Shown: in pieces, positions 32,765-44,200 of the stretch
Numbering within the stretch: position 1 is the first letter of the stretch
How the letters are laid out: each line of letters opens with the position of its first letter
Origin: Scleromitrula shiraiana
Taxonomy: Eukaryota; Ascomycota; Leotiomycetes; Helotiales; Sclerotiniaceae
Assembly (NCBI GenBank): GCA_028455995.1
Contig: JABELC010000014.1
Location: forward strand, 930,001-994,000
DNA length: 64,000 bases
Reading direction: 5' to 3'
The notes under the pieces: model-generated
The model's input: the letters and a program-made list of their open reading frames with translations, nothing else
Database searches by the model: none
What the model was told of the DNA's origin: nothing
Program-made: the position numbers and the translations under genes

Positions 32765-33132
32765 CGTTTTTCTAACTGTTTCCCCGATAACTGTTCCTCT
32801 CGTATAAAATGATAGTTTACGAACGTGAAAATTTAATCGACAACGATATCTCCCGCTACACCACCTGGGCAAGAAGCAGCTTCGGAATGGTTAATATTCA
32901 GACCTTGGCGACGCTGCTATAATTATCAAGGACCGCTGCCCTAGTTTCATTCGAGTCACATGATACTCGCCTGTTCATTTGTTGCTACCCGGTCATTTTT
33001 CCACGCTAATGACTTTAGCGTGCCCACACACGGATTTTCGAAGTTTTGAAAACCTCGAACTTTTAATTCCTTTCCAGCGACAAATTAATCGACGACAATC
33101 TCGACACACTTGACCACCGCCTCACCGTCAAG
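32765..33132. promoter_or_regulatory. Divergent promoter of ctf8 and rps6
   Basis: 368 bp between two start codons. It holds a perfect inverted repeat (listed next), TCACATGATACTCG, and a TTTTAATTCCTTTCC pyrimidine tract just before the ribosomal-protein gene, a usual setting for its transcription start. Confidence 0.6.
33002..33022. promoter_or_regulatory. Perfect 8-bp inverted repeat in the shared promoter
   Basis: CACGCTAA (33002-33009), a 5-nt spacer, then TTAGCGTG (33015-33022). It lies about 110 bp upstream of the rps6 ATG and 240 bp from the ctf8 ATG. It could bind a dimeric factor; none is identified. Confidence 0.45.
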
Positions 33133-34190
33133 ATGAAGTTGGTATGTTATTCACATTGTGCATCTCTGAATCTCTTCATTGAATTGTTTGCTGACTTATT
33201 TTGATTGATAGAACATCTCTTTCGTACGTTTTCGATAACCCATTCCCTCCCTTCAAACCGATGCGACAGGAGATCTCAAAACTAACGAAAATATTTTCTA
33301 TAGCCTGCCAATGGCAGTCAAAAGCTCATCGAAGTTGAAGATGAGCGCAAGCTCCGTGTCTTCATGGACAAGAGAATGGGTGCTGAGGTTCCAGGAGACT
33401 CCGTCGGAGATGAATTCAAGGGATACATCTTCAAGATCACCGGTGGTAACGACAAGCAAGGTTTCCCAATGAAGCAAGGTGTTATGCACCCAACCCGTGT
33501 TCGCCTTCTCCTCTCCGATGGTCACTCTTGCTACCGCCCACGTCGTACCGGTGAGCGTAAGCGTAAATCCGTCCGTGGATGCATCGTCGCCATGGATTTG
33601 TCCGTTCTTGCTTTGAGCATTGTCAAGCAAGGAGAGAACGATATCCCAGGTGTCACCGATGTTGTGCACCCAAAGAGATTGGGACCAAAGCGTGCCACCA
33701 AGATTAGAAAGTTCTTTGGGCTCACCAAGGATGATGATGTACGTTTCCCCTTCGAGACAAAACATCTTTTCATCGCCTATCTCTCTCAACCGCTTTTTGC
33801 TGGTGCTTGAGAGATAGAGTGTGAGAAGTAAAACCAAAGGCAAAAATGCTGATAAAAATTTGGGGTTAGGTTCGTAAATTCGTCATTCGTCGTGAGGTTC
33901 AGCCAAAGGGTGAGGGCAAGAAGGTCTACACCAAGGCACCAAAGATCCAACGTTTGGTTACTCCTCAACGTCTCCAACACAAGCGTCATAGACTCGCACT
34001 CAAGCGCCGTAACGCTGAGCGTACCAAGGATGCTGCTGTAAGTTTTGACCATCGCATTTGTCATTTTAACAATTCTCTAATATCTTCATCACAGAACGAG
34101 TACGCCGCCATTCTCGCCAAGCGTGTCAGCGAGGCCAAGAGCCAAAAGCTCGACGCCCGCAAGCGCAGAGCTTCTTCCATGCGTAAGTAG
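33133..34190 (+). CDS. RPS6: 40S ribosomal protein S6 (eS6)
   Basis: Five exons: 33133-33141, 33212-33223, 33304-33738, 33870-34037 and 34095-34190, giving 239 residues. The first two exons are tiny (9 and 12 nt) and code MKL and NISF; with them the known N-terminus MKLNISFPANGSQKLIEV is restored. The body shows the eS6 blocks GDEFKGYIFKITGGNDKQGFPMKQGV, RRTGERKRKSVRGCIV and RRNAERTKDAA, and the end is the basic ...KRRASSMRK with the S6-kinase-type serines. eS6 is in the small subunit and is a TOR/S6-kinase target. Introns at 33142, 33224, 33739 and 34038 are 70, 80, 131 and 57 nt. Confidence 0.96.
33777..33817 (+). other. Strong hairpin inside rps6 intron 3
   Basis: CTAT plus CTCTCAA on the left (33777-33789, with a 2-nt bulge) pairs with TTGAGAGATAG (33807-33817) around a 17-nt loop. 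It may bring splice sites together or be part of an intronic RNA. A CTGA lies downstream, but no C/D pair was found, so no snoRNA is called. Confidence 0.5.
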
Positions 34191-35185
34191 AGGAAATAAA
34201 AGCAAGGATGGAATGACAAAGGAATTCTGGTAATCTTCTTCATGGATGAATGGCGTGTGGGAAAAATCTCTTCGACCCGGGATCATGGAGTTGTATCACA
34301 AACACATAAAGAAAGCTTTGCATACCATTATCATACCCCCAAATATTCTAGGACTGGATGCAAGGATGCAGGAATTGAAATGCATTACAATGTGACTACT
34401 TAGAAAGGCGTTTTTTTTTTGGAAGGGAATGGCAATTGTTGTGCTCTTATTTTAATTTGATGCGACTCATGCTGATTGTGACCTCTTCTCTTTCTCCCTT
34501 CTTCTCTTCAGTCCATCCATCCGTTATATCTTACCACTGCACCTCATACCTATATCCACATATCCATGCCATCTGTTACGTCCTCGACAGTTGGATTATA
34601 AACACTCATCTCATCCAACTCCATTATCCAATTATCACATCGTAGAATACAATACAAATACACTCACTCGTGTTCACCTCAATAAATCCTCTCATCCAGT
34701 GAGTCTATCCATCCACCACCGATCAATTTTTGAACATATTCTGAATATTCATCTGAAATAACAAATTCCAACTAAACAGCTCCATAAAGACGTTCCTCGC
34801 TTCCTTTCATGTCTAGATATAATGTAATACAATAAAATCTTAAGGAGGCATCCATGCATACATGCATACAAGGAAACACTTGGTTTTCTACAGCTAGCTA
34901 TATACCAGTCTGAAGCAAACAGGTAAGGATCAATCGATCAATCAATCAATCAATCAATCAAGCAAGCAAGTAAATATAAATTACCATCCGTTCGCAATAA
35001 CCCACAACCACAGTTCTTCTTCGTCTGAGTGTTCTTTTCATTTTCATTCTTTTCTCCTATCTCCTATCACCAAATCTCATCTCATCTCATCCCTTCCAAT
35101 TCCTACATCCATCCAGCACACTTCCCATCCCATTGTGGACCCATATATCCATATCCTCCCCCGCCGAATCAATCAATCAACCACT
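34191..35185. other. 3'-3' convergent spacer between rps6 and PRPP synthetase
   Basis: About 1 kb with a poly-T run (34410), a CATACATG repeat near 34855 and an ATCA/AGCA microsatellite at about 34926-34975. No gene seen. Confidence 0.6.
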
Positions 35186-36643
35186 CTAATCCATAGGCGC
35201 ATGCGTAAACAAAAAGCTCACACTCTCCCCATTATGCGTCCTCCTAATCGCCTCCGCCAGCGTCGCACTAATATCCATAACCCTCAACCGACTACAGCTC
35301 TCCTCCTTGCCCCTCAGCGGCACCGTATTCGTAACCACGACTCTACTCAAGCGACTCTTATTGAGCGTTTCAATCGCATTGCCGCTCAATATTCCATGTG
35401 TAACGATAGCGACTACTTCCGAGGCCCCGTGCTCCATGACGGTTTCGGCGGCTTTGACGAGCGTGCCGCATGTGTCGGCCATGTCGTCTACGAGGATCGC
35501 GATTTTTCCGACTACGTCGCCGACGAGGACCATGCGGGATACTTCGTTGGGGCGGGCGCGTTCTTTGTGGATGAGGGCGAAGCCGAGGTCGAGTCGATCA
35601 GCTATGGATGTTGCTCTGTTTGTTGAGGAAAGGGGAATTAGTATATTTGTTCCATGTTAAATTAAATTTTCGCCGTCGTTTCCTGCCCGTCTCTTCTGTT
35701 CGTCCTATATCCATCCCCAGTTCGTAGAACAGAAGAAAAGAGACATTTTATAATTAAACAGAAAGGAGAAAGTAAAAAAAAAAAGAAAACAAACCTCTTA
35801 GCACCCCCCGCATCCGGACTAACAACCACACAATTCTTAATCTCCAAATTCTCTCTAATCCACCTCAACGTACTGGGCTCCGCATAAAGATTATCAACCG
35901 GCACATTAAAGAATCCCTGAATCTGACTCGCATGTAAATCCATCGTAATAACATGGTTGCACCCAGCCGTCTGCAGCATATTGGCTATGAGTTTTGCGGA
36001 AATCGGGGCGCGGGATTTATCTTTTTTGTCTTGACGCGCGTAGGGGAAGTTGGGGATTACGGCGGTGATGCGGCGGGCCGAGGCGGTTTTGCATGCGTTT
36101 ATCATGATGAGGAGTTCCATTAGACCATCGTTTATGTCGCCGGGGGCGGTGGATTGGAGTATGAATACTAGAGGGGGGAAGTTATATTAGAATGATTCTG
36201 CATGTAAAATATGTGGGTATTGCATAGCAAAAACTTACCATCTTCATCTCTAACACTTTCTCCGACCGTAACACTAGTTTCCTGATTTGAATAATTCAAA
36301 CTCATTGTCTTTGCGAGTTCAATACCCAATCTATTCTCGTTAGCTTTCTTTTCAATTCTTTCTCTTCCTCTTTCTATCTCTTCCTCACTCCCCGTCGAAT
36401 CCCCATTCATATCCGCCCATCTCGTACACCCTACCTCTCAAATTCAAACCTTCACTCACCACTCACCCCTCCCTCCCCCAAGAAAACCAATCCAAACAAA
36501 ACAAAACAAAACAAAACAAAACAAAACAAAACAAAACAAAAACAAACAAACAAGAAGAAAAATCACACCCACCTATCAGCAACCAACTTCGCCAACTGCG
36601 GATGACTATTGCCCGTAAGCAATTTAATAGAATTCGTCGCCAT
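35186..36643 (-). CDS. Ribose-phosphate pyrophosphokinase (PRPP synthetase)
   Basis: Four exons on the minus strand: 36573-36643, 36239-36330, 35795-36167 and 35186-35615, totalling 321 residues, the usual family length. It starts MATNSIKLLTGNSHPQLAKLVADR. Catalytic features are the R99-Q100 pair in PYARQDKKDKSR, the family signature VITMDLHASQIQGFF (D131, H133), the GGAKR/ATSIADRL region after the last junction, and the PRPP loop AILVDDMADTCGTL. The enzyme transfers pyrophosphate from ATP to ribose-5-phosphate to make PRPP for nucleotide, His and Trp synthesis. Yeast has five such paralogues (PRS1-5); no long insert is present, so this is the short catalytic type. Donor GTGGGT of intron 1 is unusual. 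Confidence 0.93.
36494..36553. repeat. AACAA pentanucleotide repeat in intron 1 of the PRPP synthetase gene
   Basis: About ten copies of ACAAA lie inside the first intron (36331-36572), close to the 5' splice site (minus-strand TTTGT/TTTTG). Confidence 0.9.
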
Positions 36644-38279
36644 CGTCTCTATTCCCTTTATCTTTATCTTTCCTCTTTTCTCTTTTCCTTTTCCCTTTCA
36701 GTTGCTTTCGCCTTTCTTTTCTTTTCTTTTGCTTTCTTTTCTTTTCCCGAACTCGAATCAATTGTATTTCCTATCGTATCGTATCGTATCGAGTAGAGTC
36801 GAGTAAAGTCGAGTAGAGTCGTATAATAATCCTTTCCTTCCTTCTCGAGTAAGTAGTCCAATCCAACCCAATCCAGTCAAATCCAGTCAAATCCAGTACA
36901 ATCCAATCCAGGACCTCTAAAAAAAAAACCCCTCACAATCGTAGCCGCACACACAAAACCCACCAAACAACGATGAATGAATTAATCAAGTAATGAGATG
37001 AACTGAAGATCGATCCAACTTAACTCAAGATTGAGAAATTATTTTTGCGGGGTTCTTTAGTTTCCAGTCAAGTCCAGTTAAGTTAAGTAAGTGGGTGGAA
37101 TGGAATCTCGGGAAATCGTTTATCCGCGCCTTTTTTTTTTCTCCCCCCCCCCGCTTCTACTGTGGCTTTTTATGCGTTACGATATGTCATGTGATATGAT
37201 ACTTTTTAGTATATATTCCCCCCCCCTCCACCGTCTAGTCTAGGATGTATCAACTGAAATTCTATCCCCCCCCCGGAGATAATGATTCTATACTATATTC
37301 TATTCATTGAATTTTCTATGTGGAAGGAATGGAATTTGACCTGGTACTTGCTGCGTTGTGGGTATAGACCAGTGGCATCGGGGCATCGGATGGTAGAGGG
37401 GATACGATACTACTTAAGTAATTACCGTATCCCGTATCACGTATCACGTATCACAATTCACCACTCACATTTCCCGCAAAAATACACACAAACTCCCACA
37501 AACTCCCGTAAAAGACCCCTCAATTCATGCATCGAGTAATACGGACGCTCAATACCTAAAAGCCTAAAAGCTACTCACTACCTATGTTACCTATGTTACA
37601 TTGTAATTTCCTCCTCTCCTCTCCTCTCCTCTCTTTTCCCACCCCTTTTTCTGTCCTCGTCCATCCCATATCACCTCCCCAATATCGAATCCCACCCTTC
37701 CTCAATCTCATTCCTAGAATCTCGTACCCACAAAAAAGACCTGCACTTCTATTTTGTGATGGTATTCCATCCTAGTGAGTCGAGTAGAGTCGGGTAAAGT
37801 ACAAGAGAAAAAGATATTAACTTGATCTCTCCTCTCATCTTCTCCATCCATCCATCATCCATCTATCTACGGCCTGCAATTCCACTCCATCCCATTTCCA
37901 TTCCACAATAGGAAAAACAAACCACTACCATCACCAAAGAAACAAAAGCAAGTCCCCCGCCATCCACAATCCACCCATTCCCATCATACCATGCACCCCA
38001 CCATCAAATCAAATCAGATCAGATCAGATCAGGTCAGAGAATCCACCACCCATGCCCTCCTAATACAAATCACATCATATAATGTAATATGATCCATCAC
38101 TACCAAAGAAGAAAAGCACGACGCCATCAAAATGCCGATCAAAAGCCTGCTGCCATGCCATGATATCAAATCGTTAAGAAGAGAAAAAAAGGAAAGAGAA
38201 GAAAGGAACTCAGAAACTGTGTAGAAAATCTTTTATCATGACCACCATGTGTTGTATTGGCAAATCTCCCTTTTTTTGT
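36644..38279. other. Intergenic region with pyrimidine tracts
   Basis: 1.6 kb with no supportable gene. It contains CTTTT tracts just upstream of the PRPP synthetase start (36650-36745), C homopolymers at about 37143, 37219 and 37266, repeated ATCACGTATC (37430-37455), CTCCT repeats (37611-37635) and GATCA repeats (about 38010-38035). The left end is the promoter of PRPP synthetase and the right end the 3' flank of tom1. Confidence 0.6.
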
Positions 38280-41200
38280 TTATGCAAAACCGAAGTATGA
38301 GCTACCAGCCGTAATAGCCGTAAGCACCTGAGTACGAAGGGTATCATAACTTTCATATTCCGGAAGATCAAGTTCTATTGATTGTGTTAGTATAAACATA
38401 AACATGAACTTAAAATAAGGAATGGAGAAGGTAGAAAAGAAACTTACGATTGAAGCATGTATGCGAAGAGGGAAGTCTATCCTTATTGCCATAATCACGA
38501 TGAATGTTGAATCGACTAAAGCCATTCATACCCTCAAGTTCCTTGAACCCATTGAGAGGTACTTTACTAGTTCCGGTGACGAATTGTAGCAGCTTAGCTC
38601 GTTCTTCCTTGTCGTATGAACGAACTGCACGCCAGAACCATTGGATTTGTGGCGAAGATGCTGAGTAATTATGATATTCGGTATTGCTCTTCCAATCATC
38701 AACATCAATCTCAGGTAAACCAGAGATCAACAACTCCAACTCTTGCTCATTGAAGATAGCGACAAGTTCGGCAGGAATAATATCATGGAAACCTAGAATA
38801 CTGTTAGTTATCATATTTAATGTTAACAAAATATCGAAGTACTTACCCTTTAAGAATTCATCCAATTGCTCTTTGACAGATCCCGTGAGCTTCCATTCAA
38901 CCATCAATCTGATATACTCATGTTTATTCTCTTCCGTAACAGGAATGTTGCGACCATTCTCAATGAAATCAATAGTCTCTACAACACCAAATTTGTCATT
39001 ATCAACGGAGAAAGTCTCGGTAATAATATCGGTGATATCATTCTCAAGCATCCAAACAAGAGACTTGTAGTAATCTGGATCCAAAGATTCCATATCCTTA
39101 ACCGAAACAGCCTTGCCTAAAATTCTCTTGTAGACTGCTCTGCTGAAATGGCAATCCAATACCCGACCTTCATAAAGTGCCTTTCCAATGATACGACCAA
39201 TGAACTTGAAGAACATTAGATGCTCTTCGTTGATACTACTCAATTGATTAGGATGGAAAGTAGTGCGATCGGAAGAAACTGGGATGAATAAAGCATAACC
39301 AGGATCGAACATTTGTCTCGAGAGAACCTGGAACCATTCACGAGTAACACCACCAGCATCCACACCTTCTTCGCCATGGAATCGAATGCTCAACTTGCCA
39401 TACTTCATTTGATCCGCAGTCTGGAAGTAGAGTGATTTGAAAGAATCATGGAACACCTGGTCTCGACGAACAGATAATTGAAGAGGAGGAACCGAGCGAG
39501 TAGCCGAGCTACGATTGTGAATGCTACGGCTGAAGTAGTTGCGCTTATTGTCGAACTCAAGAACCTTAGGATTCTTCACCAAAAGAGAGAATGTACCCGA
39601 CATCAACTTAGGGCTATGTCGAACAAGGTCATTAAGAATCTTTCGATGCTCTTCTGTGAACGTGAAGAACAAACTCTCCATTCTAGATTCCGGAGGTGGG
39701 CTAGTAAGAATTGAATCCTTAACCTTCGATCTAGAAAGAGGTGCATCCTTCAAAGTAGTGTTCTTGCAAACAACCATTAGGGATTCGATCAAAGGTAAAA
39801 GAATGGTGGCCACACTAAGCATATGGTCTTGTTGTCGAATTGTACTGAGACAAGCACTCAACTTCTCCCACATTGGTCCAAAAGTAGAGTTTTCATAAAG
39901 ACTTGACAAAAGATCTTGCTTTTCGACCAACTCAGAAGAGCCCTCCGCATCACTAGCATCGTCCTTCTTTTCACGCTTAGGATCAAAAAGATGGTCCAAT
40001 GCAGTAAGAACACGCAAAAGTTTGTGCTGAGCTGATGCCGGTGGGGAAAACTTGGCCAGAGCTACACCTTGAATCTCAGTCCCAGTCTTGGCTTTTTGGA
40101 TTTGCGGAAGAAGCTCCTGGAGATCAACTAAGATGATTTCTCCCAATGACTGTGCCTTAGATATAAGCTCTTTGCCGAAAACGACCTTGGCACCAGGAAT
40201 GGTGGAAAGATTCTTGATGGTAGAAATTGTCTCTCTGAAGGTCTTAGAATTGCATTCGCAACAGAAAATGTTGGTCACCAATCGAAGATTGTGCTCGGGA
40301 ACCACTGGGGGAGTAAATTGTTGCTTCTTTTCCTCCTTTGCATCAGCGTCAGGCTTAGCGAGACTTGCCTCTGGTGCAGCTGAAACCTCACCGCCGGAAG
40401 TGTTTGTTGGAGCGATCAATGGTGGTGGCATAGCAGTAGAGGAGGAACCAGATGTTTCCGCGGGAACGGAAGGAGTTGCTTCAGGTACTACCGATGGCTG
40501 CTCGGAAGGTTGAGCATCATTTGTAGTGGCACTCTCTGATGTGACGTTCTCAGATGCTTCGGCATTAGTGGTTGGTTCATTAGCGGACGCAGAAGCTTCT
40601 GCTTTTGCCTTTTGTGCTTTCTCGGCTTCATCGGCAGCTTCCTTCTGTTTGCGCTCCAGAGCAATGAGTGGAGTGGTAATGATATTGAGTAAGTTCGATA
40701 GAGATTCCATAACAGTTGCGCTTTCCATAATAAGATCTCGGTCCAAAAGACTGAGTAAAGCATTCAGTGCATATCTTGGTGCTTTGCTGTCCTTTCCTTT
40801 GCCCTTGCGGCTGAGACTACGCTTGAGTCCACCAACTGGTTCATGTTCCGTCAAGAAGAAAGACGCAACATGCAAATTTGTTTGGGTAAGGTGCACCAAG
40901 CATGTCAAACATTGTTGTACAACCATGAGTGGTGATGCTTCGGAATTTGTCTGGGCAAGCGTACCAAGGCCAGTAAGAGTTTTTCGAATACCTTGCTGGG
41001 GAGTCTTTGGATCCTTATCCTTAGGTTGCTTAGCTCTCAATGAAAGATATGAGAAACTTCGTTCAACTGCATTCATATCGGCGGTGCCATCTTGGAGAAT
41101 TGAAAGTAGTGTGCTAATCAGTTCGGCACGGTTATGCTTGTTCATCGAAATATTCTGCAAAACCGAATTGAGCGAGCTTTGTAAGTTGTTATGTTGGAAA

Positions 41201-44200
41201 ACAAACATAAGACGGAGAAGTGTAGCTACACCTTGCTTATCCAACATCTGGACAATTGCACGACGAGGTCTTGGCTGATTAGGTGCGCCATTAGGTTCTT
41301 CACCAGGAGCCCGACGAACGACTGAAGCGGGAGGAGCTCGTCCGGGGTGACCAGCCTGTTCTCTTCGCAATACACGTGCTTGAGCCGCCAGATCTGGGGG
41401 TAACATACCAAGTAGCTCCTCATCTCCTTCGAGAAGGACTTGTTGTCGTAAAGCGGGTTCGAAAGTAGCAAGAATACTTTGAGCATCCATGTCCGGACCT
41501 CCAACCTGAACCGCACCACTTGCGGCGTTTTGTCGTCGTTGTTCCTCTCGCTCACGACGGCGGCGATCTTGTCGTTCCTGTTGAATGATTTCATCTCTGA
41601 TATCATCTGGTAAAGCATCAAGAAACTCCGAATCAATGTCAGAAGGTTGTGCACCGGTAGCGGTAGCTTGCGATCGTCTTTCGGCAACTGCAGTCATAAT
41701 AACTTCTTCACGAATCTCCTCTGGAAGCTCCGCGAGGAATTCGGCGTCAATTCCCAAATCTGTGATATCGAAAGGATTTCCACGAATGACCGTCATAACT
41801 CTTGGACGCTCAGCAGCTGGTATCTCATCTTCTTGGTTTGCAGCCTCAGGAACTGGTTCGGAGGCGGCTTCTGGGGCTTGGATTTCAATACCTTCCATGG
41901 CTTCTGGCTCAACCTGATTGTTGGGTTCTGTAGATTCGGCTTCAGCCTGTAGATCAGTCTCTGCTGCCTCAGCAGCAGCTTTTTCAGCAGCCTCTCTTTC
42001 CTCGGCTTCTTTCTTTTCTCTAGCGGCCTTCTCCTCAGCTTCCCTTTCCTCTCTTGCCACTCTCTCCTTCTCTCTCTGCTCCTCTGCTTCCTCTTCCCTC
42101 TTGCGGATTCGTTCAAGCTCGGCTGCTTTTTCAATCTTATCGGCTTCAATAGCGGGGGGTGCAAGAACTGCTACAATGGCGTTATTGAGTTCCATGACCT
42201 TCTCTAGATAAGTTGGTCCAAATAGTAACTTAGCTTCCTCTGACCATCTTGCTGCAGTAGATTGAGTAGCAAAAGATGTGGCACTTCCAGGATCGCTAGT
42301 GTCTCGTCGGGTTTCGGCACGTGGACGGGCAGTACCAAACATTGCCTCGAGTTCTCTTGGTAATTGGCTAGGACCAGCGGTGATATGGAATTGTAAAGCT
42401 TGACCATTGCGGGCTATGGATTGGGGAATACGTAACGATCTAATCATATCAAGGATTTGTTCTGGACTTTCACTAAAGGCGATTCCTCCGCCACTAAGAC
42501 CGATGTTCATATCTAACAAGTTACCACCGGGTCCCATTGCTTGAATCCAACTTCCCATGGGAAGACCACGGCTATGTCCAGGTCTATTTGAAGCACCCGA
42601 GCCATTGCGTTGAAGTAAAGGATTCACACCATCATCGGAAGAATGTGGTGGTGGAGCACCGCCTCTATGTCGACTGTAACGGAAATCTGGCACTGTACGA
42701 CTATTAGTTCTCGGGTTTCCAATGGGACTTCGAAGCAACTCCTCAAGTTCTGATCCCTGTTGTTCAAGATCAGTCAAAAGGTCATGGATCTGTAACATAC
42801 CACCTAGTGGGTCCCGTGGTCCGCCACCTCCTGGAATAAAAGGAAATGGGCTAGGGAATGCATGACGATGTCGTCCTTGGTGTGCACGATGTTCGATAGC
42901 CATTGGAGGCTCAACATCTCCCTCCCAACTAAAGTCGAGGTGATGTCCGTCCGCTTGATCGATTAGTCGTTGTGGGGGTAATGGGTTTGTTGTGGACATA
43001 CCAGGATACGCGTGATCGAATAGCATTTCTTCATCCATATCATCCTCATCTTCTCCATCCTCTAACGAAAATATTAGTAAATGCGAGCATCAAATCAAAC
43101 CATTAAACACTGCATGAATAATGCTTACCTTCTTCTTCCATGTCTTCCATATATTCACCCAAGGGTTCTCCTTCGTCATCATCAGGATCACCTGCACCCT
43201 CATCTTCCATGCGTTGTAGAATTTCAACCGCATCATCCTCATCACCGGCACCTGCAAGAGCACGAACAAAGCTGCCAAAATTATGAGCATGCACGCGAGG
43301 TTCTTCATCATCTGCTCCTTGACCTTCGTAGTCAATCTCCTCCTCATCGTCTTCTTCCTCACCATCATCGCTTTCCCATCCATCGAGATCGTCATCTTCG
43401 GCCATCTCTTGGACATCTCCAGCCTCGTCTAGAATTTCAATGCGAGCGTCATCCATTTCATGCATGTCATCTCCATCATGATCCTCATCATCGTCATCCT
43501 CCTCATCAGAATCGTCCTCGTCGTCGTCATCATCTTCATCCTCCTCCTCCATGATAACCTCAACATCCATTCCATGGTCGCCATCTAAACCTTCGATATG
43601 ACCCATCTCGTCTTCATCATCGTCATCACTAATATTGTCTTCATCGTCTTCAGGCATCTCTTCTTCATACTCCATACCATCATCGTACTCGCCTTCGTAC
43701 ATGTCCTCATCATCTAAACAAGGTTAGTTAAGTATCGTTAACATAGTAAAAGTGGAACAACATACCATCTTCAGAACCAGACGAGGTATCGTCTTCATCG
43801 CCAGGTTCAAACATGCCCAAAGTTGAATTACGGAACAAATCAGGAGTTTCCTCACGCTCATCTTCAAGTTCGGAGACCGAGCCTGCGGACTCAATATCTT
43901 CTTCGTCAGCTTGTCCGGGAACTTCAGAAGTGAGTGAACGCTCGCTAAGGTAAACAGCATGTTGTGTGAGTTGCTTTAGTGGTCGCAGAATATATTTAAC
44001 TGCGCGCTTAGCTCCAGGGAAGTTCAAGTCAATGTCCGCAACTGATGCTGTCAACGCGGCGATGTATCCTTTCTCAAACATGATACGTCTGAGCTGGAGT
44101 TGGGATCTCTTGGTAACAGAAGTATCCACCTGGCCCAAATTCTCTTTTCCGGTCATGATGTGAGTCATCAAATCAGCAAGAGAAAGCATCTTAGCATATT

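Noticed and set aside
33739..33869. C/D-box snoRNA in rps6 intron 3
   Set aside because: A CTGA is present, but no C box (RTGATGA) lies within the intron; the TGATGATG is in the exon before it.
35135..35660. Plus-strand frames over the PRPP synthetase 3' exon
   Set aside because: They are shadows; the minus strand carries the conserved PRPP loop and all exon junctions.
43081..43554. His/Pro-rich plus-strand frame opposite the tom1 acidic exon
   Set aside because: It is the antisense of GAT/GAA-rich codons; the minus strand carries the real exon with correct splice sites.
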